64,000 bases of DNA, taken from an uncultured Gemmatimonadota bacterium (GTDB taxonomy: Bacteria > Gemmatimonadota > Gemmatimonadetes > Gemmatimonadales > Gemmatimonadaceae). Under the pieces are notes generated by a model. The model was not told where the DNA came from, ran no database searches, and saw only the letters and a program-made list of their open reading frames with translations. The position numbers and the translations under genes were made by a program. The number at the start of each line of letters is the position of its first letter. Position 1 is the stretch's first letter. The DNA is taken from the NCBI GenBank assembly GCA_903882745.1, contig CAIRYG010000010.1, positions 310,001 to 374,000 on the forward strand. Reading direction: 5' to 3'. Below, in pieces: positions 17,463-25,598 of the stretch.

Positions 17463-17924
17463 TTACTTGCGCTTCTTTGCCGCCGGGGCGGCAGCACCGC
17501 CGCCGTTGTCCTTCGGCGTCATGCCGATGACCTTCACACCGCCGCCACGGGCGGCATCCATCGCGAAGATCACGTCCTGATACTTCACCTGCGGATCGCC
17601 CTTGACGAACATGATCTTTTCCGGGCGGTTCTCGTAGATCTCCTTCAGACGATCACGAAGCTTCAGCCGGTCGACCGCTTCGGTATTGACGAAGAAGAGA
17701 CCATCGCCAGTCGGGCTCGGCTTGACTTCGAGCACAATCTGGTTGGACACAGAGTTGGCGGTCGCAACCGCTGGCTTCGGGTCCGGGAGCTGAACATCGA
17801 TTGCCTTCCGGCTCATCGGCAGGATCATCATGAAGATGATCAGCAGCACGAGGAGCACGTCAATCATCGGCGTTACGTTGGGCTCGTTGGTCAGCCCGCC
17901 GCCGCCACCAGTGCTCATGGCCAT
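17463..17924 (-). CDS. ExbD/TolR family proton-channel subunit (second copy)
   Basis: An inner-membrane protein of 153 residues with a single N-terminal helix at about residues 17-37. The helix contains the conserved Asp in NVTPMIDVLLVLLIIFM, which carries protons through the ExbB-ExbD motor. The periplasmic domain follows (LKLRDRLKEIYENRPEKIMFVKGDP). The C terminus ends in an Ala/Lys tail. Its ATG overlaps the stop of the first exbD by one base (TAATG), so the two are translationally coupled. Confidence 0.92.
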   Translation of the reverse strand: MAMSTGGGGGLTNEPNVTPMIDVLLVLLIIFMMILPMSRKAIDVQLPDPKPAVATANSVSNQIVLEVKPSPTGDGLFFVNTEAVDRLKLRDRLKEIYENRPEKIMFVKGDPQVKYQDVIFAMDAARGGGVKVIGMTPKDNGGGAAAPAAKKRK

Positions 17925-18394
17925 TAGGGTTTCCCCTTCTTGATATTATCGCCGAGGTTGTCGCCTTCCACCACAGACTTGGTGTTGTTCAACTGGTCGG
18001 AGATCATGCCAGTGACACGCACGCCGGACTTGGCCGCAATGTCGAGCGCATCGACAATCTTCTCATACTTGAGGTCCTTGTGGGCCTTGAGATAGAGAAT
18101 CTTATCGCTGGTGCGCGCATCATAGATTCGCTTCAGGATGTCGCCCAACTGCTCGTTGGGGACCGCCTTCTTATCGAGGAAGTACTGACCGTTCACGTCG
18201 ATACCAAGCACGCGATCGTTGTCTTCCTCGGGGTGGGGCTTCAGGTTCTGCCCCTGGGGCGGCTCAGCCACGAAGCCCGCGTTGATCTGCGGCACTACGA
18301 TCATGAAGATGATCAGCAGTACGAGCATCACGTCGATCATTGGCGTGACGTTCGGTTCGGCCTTTACGCCGCCCCCTCCCATTGACATCGACAT
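17924..18394 (-). CDS. ExbD/TolR family proton-channel subunit (first copy)
   Basis: This encodes 156 residues with the same plan as the copy that follows: NVTPMIDVMLVLLIIFM with the proton-carrying Asp near residue 21, then a periplasmic domain (NGQYFLDKKAVPNEQLGDILKRIYDA). The two paralogues share the helix but differ through most of the periplasmic part and in the C terminus. It starts 33 bases after the exbB stop. Two different ExbD subunits with one ExbB is a common but poorly explained arrangement in Bacteroidetes and relatives. Confidence 0.92.
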   Translation of the reverse strand: MSMSMGGGGVKAEPNVTPMIDVMLVLLIIFMIVVPQINAGFVAEPPQGQNLKPHPEEDNDRVLGIDVNGQYFLDKKAVPNEQLGDILKRIYDARTSDKILYLKAHKDLKYEKIVDALDIAAKSGVRVTGMISDQLNNTKSVVEGDNLGDNIKKGKP

Positions 18395-18427
18395 CGGATA
18401 GGCTCCGAAGTGGTGGGTGAGCGAACC

Positions 18428-19165
18428 TTAGACCGCCGACTTGCCGGCGTTCTGCGCGGCCGTGTTGAACTCACGGGTGAAGCGGCTACGACCGAACTCG
18501 CCCGACACGCCCTTGATGAGATAGTCGATCATCTCCTTGGAGCTGTAGGTCATTTCAGCCGTGATGTTGTCGATCTTGGTCTGGAAGAAGTTGTACGCCC
18601 ACACAGCCGGGATGGCGACGAGGAGTCCGAACGCCGTCGTGATGAGGGCTTCGGCAACACCCGCCGAGATCGCGCCGATACCACCACCGCCGCCCGCGGC
18701 CATGCCGACGAAGGCGTTGACGATACCCATCGTGGTGCCGAGCAGACCGACGAACGGCGCCGTGGCGCCGACGGTGGCCAGCACGCCCAGTCCACGCTTC
18801 AGCAGCACGATCGTCATCAGCATTTCACGCTCAACCGCACGTTCTGCCGAGTTGATGTCGGCGACCGTCACCGAACCGTCCTGGATCAACGGCTTGATTT
18901 CGGAGAGCGAGTTGCCGAGCACGCGCGCCACATGCGACTTCTTGTAGCTGACGGCGAGGTTGATCGCTTCGGAGAGGTTGTCCTCTTCGAGGAACTGCGA
19001 GAACTCAGGCGCGAACTTCAGGGTCTCCTTCTGCGCCGTCCGGAGGTACCACCACTTCTGGAACATAACGGTCAGCGAATACATGGACATGATGAAAAGG
19101 GTATACACGATACCCTTTGCAAATCCGCCCATCGAGTGGTACAGCTCGACCATGGAGAGATTCAT
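18428..19165 (-). CDS. exbB: MotA/TolQ/ExbB family proton-channel protein
   Basis: An inner-membrane protein of 245 residues with three helices. The first (about residues 12-35) is followed by a long cytoplasmic loop. The conserved GLGVLATVGATAPFVGLLGTTMGIVNAF region and the Gly-rich GGGGGIGAISAGVAEALITTAFGLLVAIPAVWAYN helix line the pore. With ExbD it converts the proton gradient into force on TonB. It is the second gene of the operon; the tonB gene ends 40 bases upstream. Confidence 0.93.
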   Translation of the reverse strand: MNLSMVELYHSMGGFAKGIVYTLFIMSMYSLTVMFQKWWYLRTAQKETLKFAPEFSQFLEEDNLSEAINLAVSYKKSHVARVLGNSLSEIKPLIQDGSVTVADINSAERAVEREMLMTIVLLKRGLGVLATVGATAPFVGLLGTTMGIVNAFVGMAAGGGGGIGAISAGVAEALITTAFGLLVAIPAVWAYNFFQTKIDNITAEMTYSSKEMIDYLIKGVSGEFGRSRFTREFNTAAQNAGKSAV

Positions 19166-19205
19166 TTCGAAAACTCCTAACGCGTTGAGTAGTGAAGAAC
19201 CGAGA

Positions 19206-19922
19206 TTACTTCTGGATGCCGAACACGAACGGTTGCTGTACGAGCTGCTTTACCTTCCTGTTCCCGACTTCCGCCGGGATGAACCGCATGTTCGGCAACG
19301 CATTCTTGACCGCCGAAGCGAACAGGTCATGCGACGTCTTCAGCACCTTGAAGGTGCTGAGCTCGGCGCGACCGAGCGTGTCCACCACGAACTGGGCAAT
19401 GACTTCGCCCTCAACGCCAGCGCTCTTGAGGATGTCCGGGTAACGCGGGGACGCCGAACCTGGCGCCTGCATAACCGGCTTCTCCACCTGGAACTCCATG
19501 AGCGGCTGATCGGGATTGGTCGGCAACTCGACCTTTCCACCGACGACTCCGTTCGCACGACCACCCGCCGTTCCCTTGCCCGAGAAATCGCTCTCATTCG
19601 TCAGCTTCTTTGAGAGATCGATTTCAGGGAGCACGTCCGGGATGTTGACCGGCGCGGTGAGTACCTGGAACCCCTTGACCGTCGGAGCGTCAGCAACTGC
19701 CTCTGGTGGCGGTGGCTTCGGCTCGTCCTTCGGTGGAGGTGGTTCGTCCTTCTTTGTCTCGACGAAGTCGATCTTTTCCTCCTTCACCTTTTCCTTTTGC
19801 CCCGCATTCAGCGTGGCTTGGATGGCGAAGATGGCGACCGCTACGTGGAAGACAAAGCTACCAACAGCACCGCCCGTTGAGCGTTGCTTTTGGGCCTTCG
19901 ACTCCAGCAGGTTGTTGAGCAA
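19206..19922 (-). CDS. tonB: Energy transducer TonB
   Basis: With the start chosen here it is 238 residues: a short cytoplasmic end, one membrane helix (about residues 21-40), a Lys/Glu then Pro-rich spacer (KKDEPPPPKDEPKPPPP) and a TonB C-terminal domain with PRYPDILKSAGVEGEV and MRFIPAEVG. The frame is open to a TTG at 19970. I prefer TTG at 19922 because AAAGGAAAGGA lies just upstream and the protein then begins with the LNNLLESK sequence that precedes the helix in related TonB proteins. It transmits ExbB/ExbD energy to outer-membrane receptors and is the first gene of the Ton operon. Confidence 0.88.
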   Translation of the reverse strand: MLNNLLESKAQKQRSTGGAVGSFVFHVAVAIFAIQATLNAGQKEKVKEEKIDFVETKKDEPPPPKDEPKPPPPEAVADAPTVKGFQVLTAPVNIPDVLPEIDLSKKLTNESDFSGKGTAGGRANGVVGGKVELPTNPDQPLMEFQVEKPVMQAPGSASPRYPDILKSAGVEGEVIAQFVVDTLGRAELSTFKVLKTSHDLFASAVKNALPNMRFIPAEVGNRKVKQLVQQPFVFGIQK

Positions 19923-20014
19923 GTGTCCTTTCCTTTGCGGCTGTGGAAACCGTGAGACAAGCTCGGACAAGGGGATAAGCTAGCGTCCGGTTCCCCGCCG
20001 GGTAATGGGCGAAC

Positions 20015-20031
20015 ATTAAGATTTGCTTAAT
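20015..20031. promoter_or_regulatory. Possible OmpR-type operator upstream of tonB
   Basis: ATTAAG-ATTTG-CTTAAT is an inverted repeat, and it also holds two TTAA cores spaced exactly 11 bases apart. One helical turn is the spacing that OmpR/PhoB-family regulators favour. It lies about 95 bases upstream of the tonB start, and an OmpR-type regulator is encoded just upstream. The link is inference. Confidence 0.35.
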
Positions 20032-20116
20032 CAGGAGTTAGCATTCTTCATGGTCACCCACGACCGTCCTCTTGCGTGTTCCGAGAGCGTCGCTTACTGG
20101 CGCGACGCCTGCACGA

Positions 20117-21574
20117 CTACGCGATGGTCGCGCTGTCGTCGCTGACCGCAGGGATCGACACGGTGAACGTGCTCCCGCGCCCCAAGCGACTCGAGACGAG
20201 AATGGACCCGCCGTGCGCCTGTGCAATCCACTGGCTAATCGCGAGTCCAAGCCCGACTCCGCCGCGCTCGACGCGTGTGCGGGCGCGGTCCACGCGCCAA
20301 AACCGATCAAAGATGAAGGGAAGATCGGCACCGGCGATCCCAATGCCGGTGTCTTTCACCGCGAACTGTGCGAGGCCATCCGCCAGCGTGAGCGACAGCT
20401 CCACACTCCCGCCCTTCGCCGTGTACTTGATGGCGTTGGTAATCAAGTTCAGGAACAGTTGCCGCAGCCGGACGACGTCACCGCCGACGCTCACCGCAGC
20501 GATCGCGCCCAGCGTCACCGTAATCCCCGCCTCCTCGCCGAGGATGTTGGCGGTCTCGGCCACGTCGCGCACGAGCGGCTCGAGGGGCACGACTTCGCGG
20601 TGCAGGTCGAAGCGCCCCTCGTCGGCACGCGCGAGTGTCAGGAGCGACTCCACAAGATTGGCCATACGTGTCGTCTCTTGCAGCGCTTCTTCCAGTGCCA
20701 CCAACTGCTCGGTCGCGCCCTGCCGCGTGGTCATGGCGCGTTCGATGTCCGCCCGAAGCACCGTCAGTGGCGTCTTGAGTTCATGACTCGCGTCGGCCGT
20801 GAAACGGCGCAGGCCTGAGAACGACACCTCGAGACGCGCCAGCATCGCGTTGAGGGTCACACCGAGGCGGCCGACTTCGTCGCCTTCGTCGTCAACGGGA
20901 AGGCGCTTATGGAGCGACCGTCCGTCGGAGATCGCCTCCACATCGTTGATCATGCGATCCACCGGCTCGAGCAGTCGTCCGGCGATGAGCCACGCGGTCA
21001 GAATCGCGATCAACACAACCACGGGGCCAAAGCGCAACGCGAGTCCGGTGATGTTTGCCGCCGCCTCGTCGATCCGCGCGGCCGAGACGGCCGCGACCAC
21101 ACGTCGCACGCCTGGGGTTACCCGGGGATCTTCCAGTCGCGCGGCCACGATGACATCAGACCGCAAGCTGTCGAGTGAGATCAAGCGCAACGGATCCGTC
21201 GGTGCCAGACGCAGTGCCAGTTCGCTCATGCGGTCGCGATCCGCCACACTGAGGCGCGCGACCGCCGGCGATCCGTACACGATACGCGCGGAGTCCGCGA
21301 CAATGATGTACTCCGGCACCGCGTCCAGGCGTCGCCGCATATTGGGGTTGAGCTCTCGTCCAACCAACGAGTCGGTAATCACCGTGAGTTGGCTCTCGAC
21401 CCCTCCCTGCTCCAACATGCGAGCGCCGAGTTCGGCGTTGGCAATGGCTCGGGCGCTCAGTTCGCGCGTCACCTCGACGCGCCGCTCGGCAATGAGGACG
21501 GCGGTAAAGGCCGCCATCGTGCCGAGGAGCGCGAGGGTGTAGCTCGCCGTGATGCGGGCGCGGATCGAGGCCAC
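20117..21574 (-). CDS. Two-component sensor histidine kinase (OmpR partner, EnvZ/CusS-like architecture)
   Basis: An inner-membrane kinase of 485 residues. It has TM1 at about residues 9-28, a periplasmic sensor of about 145 residues, TM2 near 178-200, a HAMP domain (LLEPVDRMINDVEAI) and the HisKA domain with His264 in ASHELKTPL. The ATPase part shows NLITNAIKYT (N box), DTGIGIAG (G1) and GGVGLGLAI (G2). The start is GTG at 21574, 12 bases after the response regulator stop. The signal is unknown; the sensor domain has no motif I recognise. It is the third gene of the NtrC-like/OmpR/kinase operon. Confidence 0.92.
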   Translation of the reverse strand: MASIRARITASYTLALLGTMAAFTAVLIAERRVEVTRELSARAIANAELGARMLEQGGVESQLTVITDSLVGRELNPNMRRRLDAVPEYIIVADSARIVYGSPAVARLSVADRDRMSELALRLAPTDPLRLISLDSLRSDVIVAARLEDPRVTPGVRRVVAAVSAARIDEAAANITGLALRFGPVVVLIAILTAWLIAGRLLEPVDRMINDVEAISDGRSLHKRLPVDDEGDEVGRLGVTLNAMLARLEVSFSGLRRFTADASHELKTPLTVLRADIERAMTTRQGATEQLVALEEALQETTRMANLVESLLTLARADEGRFDLHREVVPLEPLVRDVAETANILGEEAGITVTLGAIAAVSVGGDVVRLRQLFLNLITNAIKYTAKGGSVELSLTLADGLAQFAVKDTGIGIAGADLPFIFDRFWRVDRARTRVERGGVGLGLAISQWIAQAHGGSILVSSRLGRGSTFTVSIPAVSDDSATIA

Positions 21575-21586
21575 GGCGTGCGCCCG

Positions 21587-22251
<665 letters not shown>

Positions 22252-22255
<4 letters not shown>

Positions 22256-23616
22256 ACGCTCCCCGCCGACTCGTCGCGTGGAACTCCATACTCCCGAATC
22301 TTGCGATACAGGGTCTTGGCGGAAATTCCAAGCCGCTCCGCGGCACGCCCCTGATGTCCGCCGGTGCGCTCGAGCACCACTTGAATGTGCTGCCATTCCA
22401 CCGCATCGAGCGATTCATCCTGCGGAGCGGCAAGTTCAACGCTCGCGTGCGCCGGCAGCAGCAGGTGCTTGGCGTCAATCACGTCCCGTGGCGCAATCGC
22501 GACGGCACGCGCCATGACCGCGCGCAGCTCGCGGAGGTTGCCGGGCCAGTGATATTCGAGCAAGGCCGCTTGGGCCGCGTCCGTGAGCGCGTGCGCCGCG
22601 AGGGGCGCGGCTTCGCGGACATACCGTTCGGCGATCGGCAGAATGTCAGCGGCCCGCGCACGGAGCGGCGGGAGGGCGATCAGGTCACCGCTGAGTTGCT
22701 CGAGCAAGTCCGTGCGAAGTTCGTGGTGATCCCCCATCGCCGTAAGCGTGGTCGCGATCACTCGAGCCTCCACCGGCAGCTGCGCGCGCGCGCCCTCGCG
22801 TCGGAAAAATCCAGATGCCAATGCAGCAGCGAGCGCGGACTGCGAGGGATCGTCCATCCACTCGACGTCACACAAGACGACCGTTCCGCCAGCGGCTTCC
22901 TCAAACGCACCGACTGTTCGCGGCCCGTCACTTGCCTTCGACTCCGTGGCGGTGACCGAGGTACTGAAGAGCGCGGCCAAGGCGCGCGATCGCTCCAGCC
23001 GGCCGCATTTCACCTTGACCATCGGGCCCTGGCCACGCGGCGAGACGTCGTGCAGATAGCGCGCGATACTCGACTTCCCTGTGCCGGGCTCTCCCACGAT
23101 GAGCACTGATCCAAGCGATTGCGCCGCGCGCTCGGCGGCCAGCAGTGCCGTCTGCATTGAGCGCGCGGCCGATTCCGGCGCGGGCAACGACGGGCGCCCG
23201 AACAACCGTCGCCGCATGCGCGCGTTGTCAAAGCGCATGCGTTTCGCTTCGGCCGCGCGTCGGACCACGCCGTCAATTTCCTCGGGGCGGTACGGGGGCT
23301 CGAGGTAGTCATGCGCACCAGCGCGCATGGCCGCGACCGCCGTGTTGATCGTGGCGTGGCTCGCAAAGATGATGCATTCCGGGGGGAATGGATCCTGGCG
23401 CGCCCGGCGCAGCACTTCGAGGCCGTCGATGTCCGGCAGATCGAGCCCGAGGAGCGCAACATCGAAGGCGAACTCTTGGATGGCCCTGAGTGCATCGCGG
23501 CCATTCGTGAAACGCTCCACGCTGTGCCCCTGATCCTCGAGGGAGCGCTGGAGCATGCCGGCGACGGTATCGTCATTTTCGGCAATCAGGACGCGGACGT
23601 CAACTGTCGGAAGCAT
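22252..23616 (-). CDS. Degenerate NtrC-family regulator: pseudo-receiver, AAA+ domain without the sigma-54 loop, Fis-type HTH
   Basis: This encodes 454 residues from ATG 23616. In the receiver (1-120) the phosphoacceptor position holds Gly57 (VALLGLDLP) and the conserved Lys is Pro107 (DYLEPPYR), so ordinary phosphorylation is unlikely. The AAA+ domain has Walker A GEPGTGKS with Lys181, but the GAFTGA loop that contacts sigma-54 is missing, and the Walker B region reads VVLCDVEWM rather than a hydrophobic stretch ending in Asp-Glu. LPPLRARAADI and YHWPGNLRELR match sensor regions. The C terminus is a Fis-type helix-turn-helix (GRAAERLGISAKTLYRKI). It probably regulates sigma-70 promoters or acts on its neighbours. 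The frame extends upstream to a TTG at 23643. Confidence 0.85.
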
Positions 23617-23624
23617 TGACAGCG

Positions 23625-23653
23625 AAGATAATGTACCGCGCAAAACTGGACAA
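23625..23653 (-). promoter_or_regulatory. Predicted promoter for the NtrC-like/OmpR/kinase operon, giving a leaderless or near-leaderless mRNA
   Basis: On the minus strand TTGTCC (23648-23653) and TATCTT (23625-23630) are 17 bases apart. Transcription should begin within a base or two of the ATG at 23616, and no Shine-Dalgarno precedes that ATG, so the message would have almost no leader. Confidence 0.5.
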
Positions 23654-23793
23654 GTTGACCGGTTGGCAGGCTATAGCACCGGACTTTGGTAGGGCTCCGG
23701 ATAGCAGAAAGGGCGCGTTCGGACAAATCGTCCAAAGGCACCCTTTCGTCACCCGCTGGCACGCCCCGAAACGGACCGGGTGTTCGCGGGGCG

Positions 23794-23841
23794 CTGCGTG
23801 TTGTGCTGCGTGTTGTGCTGCGTGTTGTGCTGCGTGTTGCG
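23794..23841. repeat. Tandem array, 12-base unit, four copies
   Basis: CTGCGTGTTGTG is repeated three times exactly and once with a change at the end. It lies between the NtrC-like operon and the peroxiredoxin gene, ending 45 bases from the peroxiredoxin stop codon, in noncoding DNA. Confidence 0.9.
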
Positions 23842-23885
23842 TGGCCTGAGCCGAGCTGCGCGGCCCTGGGCCGAGCTAGACGACG

Positions 23886-24347
23886 TTAGCCGATCTTCGC
23901 GATCTCGGCGAGGATCTCGCTGTTCTCGCGGCGCAGCCCGTTGTTCTCTTCGACGTACGCCCAACGCACGATGCCGGCCTTGTCGATCAGGAAGTACGAG
24001 CGGTTCGCCAGAAAGGCGGCTTCGTTGAGTACGCCATAGGCGCGGGCGGCATCGCGACGGAAATCGCTCGCGAACTCAATGCTGGCGTGTGTCGAGTCCT
24101 TGAAGGCTTTCAGGCTGGGCACGGCATCGACGCTCACCGGAATGACTTCGACGTCCTTGGATGCGAAGGCGGCATAGTCGTCGCTGAAGGCGCAGACTTC
24201 TTTCGTGCACGTCCCCGTGAAGGCGAGCGGGAAGAAGGCGAGCAGCACGTGCTTCTGTCCCTTCAAGCCCGCCAACGTGACCTTCGATCCGGCGGTGGTA
24301 TCAAGGGTAAAATCAGGAGCGGCAGAACCCACGGCGGGAATGGTCAT
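23886..24347 (-). CDS. Peroxiredoxin, BCP/AhpC-TSA family
   Basis: A thiol peroxidase of 153 residues that reduces hydroperoxides. The active-site loop PLAFTGTCT places the peroxidatic Cys at residue 47, and a second Cys at 52 (EVCAFSD) has the five-residue spacing of the BCP-type atypical 2-Cys enzymes. The ATG at 24347 begins MTIPAVGSAAPDFTL, the standard start of the thioredoxin fold; the frame extends upstream through the end of ccmH without coding character. It lies downstream of the cytochrome c maturation operon on the same strand, 121 bases after ccmH. Confidence 0.93.
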   Translation of the reverse strand: MTIPAVGSAAPDFTLDTTAGSKVTLAGLKGQKHVLLAFFPLAFTGTCTKEVCAFSDDYAAFASKDVEVIPVSVDAVPSLKAFKDSTHASIEFASDFRRDAARAYGVLNEAAFLANRSYFLIDKAGIVRWAYVEENNGLRRENSEILAEIAKIG

Positions 24348-24468
24348 GTTCAGCGGTCGTTGGAGAGTGGTACGCAACAGGCGACCACCCGATGCGGTGG
24401 CCGACTTCAAGATAACATCCGACCCCCGTCTTGGGTTCCGACCCAGGCCGGTCGCCGAGCGGCGTCGG

Positions 24469-25032
24469 TTAGGTAGTGCTGTTCTCGCCGCCGTCCGCGG
24501 CGTCGCGGTCGCTCGCGTCACTCGCGTCGCTTGCGTCGCCCAACGCGGGGGCCACCGTCCAGCGTCGCACCAGGGTGATGATGAACCCAAGTCCACCCAC
24601 CACCAGCAGCACCGGGAGGGCGTAGACGAGCAGGTTGAATCCCGACGCTTTCGGCTCGAGCAGGATCCACTCACCATACTTCGAAATAAAGTAGGCGCGA
24701 ACCTCCTCGTCGGTCTTGCCCGCTGCCAGCTGGTCACGCACCAGACTGCGCATCTGTTGCGCCAGTTCGGATGGCGAATCCTGAATCGAGAGCCCCTGAC
24801 AGACGGGGCACCGCAACCCGGAGGCCACGGCACTGGTGCGCGCTTCGAGCGCCGGATCTGTTGCCTTGGTGGGCGCGCCGGCGCGCAGCCCTTCTGGTGT
24901 CACCACCAGGGTGTCGCGCGGCGCTGCGGGTGCCTGCTGCGCCACGAGCGCACGCGGCATGGCCACCGCGAGGGAAAGCGCGAGCGTAAGCGCGAGAGAA
25001 AGCGCCGCGAACACCGAGCGCACGCGCGTCAC
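24469..25032 (-). CDS. ccmH: Cytochrome c maturation protein CcmH (CycL)
   Basis: This encodes 187 residues. The signal segment (about 1-32) is built from a 12-base tandem repeat giving alternating Ala/Leu/Ser residues. The catalytic motif LRCPVCQ is near residues 73-79, with the conserved helical domain SPSELAQQMRSLVRDQLAAGKTDEEV after it. One membrane helix lies near 133-153, followed by an Asp/Ala/Ser-rich cytoplasmic tail made by a nine-base repeat. CcmH keeps apocytochrome CXXCH thiols reduced for haem ligation. The start is GTG at 25032, overlapping the ccmG stop (GTGA). There is no ccmI domain. Confidence 0.93.
   Translation of the reverse strand: MTRVRSVFAALSLALTLALSLAVAMPRALVAQQAPAAPRDTLVVTPEGLRAGAPTKATDPALEARTSAVASGLRCPVCQGLSIQDSPSELAQQMRSLVRDQLAAGKTDEEVRAYFISKYGEWILLEPKASGFNLLVYALPVLLVVGGLGFIITLVRRWTVAPALGDASDASDASDRDAADGGENSTT
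24512..24538. repeat. Tandem array, 9-base unit, three copies, in the 3' end of ccmH
   Basis: Units of CTCGCGTCA type are repeated in frame and encode the repeated Asp-Ala-Ser of the CcmH C-terminal tail. Confidence 0.85.
24967..25002. repeat. Tandem array, 12-base unit, three copies, in the CcmH signal sequence
   Basis: CGCGAGGGAAAG-like units encode the ALSLALTLALSL-type hydrophobic core of the signal segment, so the repeat itself builds the membrane-targeting sequence. Confidence 0.8.
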
Positions 25033-25598
25033 TTAGCTGCCGCCGCAGCGATGAGGGAGTCCACCACGCGATGCAAGACCGTGGCCGTGACCGGCCCCGT
25101 GTTCTTGAACGCGACGCGGCCGTTTGCGTCGAGGAAGAACGTTTCGGGTACCCCGTAGAGCCCATAGTCGATTGCGGTGCGCGCGCCGGGATCTAGGACC
25201 GACGGATAACTCTGCCCGCCCATCTCGGCGATCCACTTGTTGCCAGACGCCGCGTCGTCGTTGTACAGCACACCCAAAAAGTGCACGGGCTTGCCGACAT
25301 ACAACCGAGCGACCTCGGAGAGAATCTCGTGCTCATCCCGGCATGCCAGGCACCACGAGGCCCAGAAGTTCAACACCACCACTTGCCCCTTGAGACTCTC
25401 AAGTCGCACAGTGTCACCAGCGGGACGCGCGAGCGTCTCTTGCCCCGGGGCAAACACGGCCAGCTTAAATCCGGGGGCCTCGCGCCCAGCAAGCGGCGAC
25501 GGCCCAAGGTCGCGCGGATCTCGCCCCATCCCTCTGGCGAACAGCCAAATCAGTGGGATCGCAATCAGCATGCCGAGAAACGCACGCGTGCGATTCAT
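25029..25598 (-). CDS. ccmG: Thiol:disulfide oxidoreductase CcmG/DsbE
   Basis: This encodes 189 residues. One N-terminal membrane helix (about 7-22) anchors a periplasmic thioredoxin domain. The redox motif is WASWCLAC near residues 85-92, followed by GVPETFFLDANGRV with the cis-proline. It supplies reductant to CcmH or directly to apocytochrome c. The ATG at 25598 overlaps the ccmF stop as ATGA and is preferred over an open-frame extension to 25670, which would lie inside ccmF. It ends overlapping the ccmH start. Confidence 0.93.
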   Translation of the reverse strand: MNRTRAFLGMLIAIPLIWLFARGMGRDPRDLGPSPLAGREAPGFKLAVFAPGQETLARPAGDTVRLESLKGQVVVLNFWASWCLACRDEHEILSEVARLYVGKPVHFLGVLYNDDAASGNKWIAEMGGQSYPSVLDPGARTAIDYGLYGVPETFFLDANGRVAFKNTGPVTATVLHRVVDSLIAAAAAK

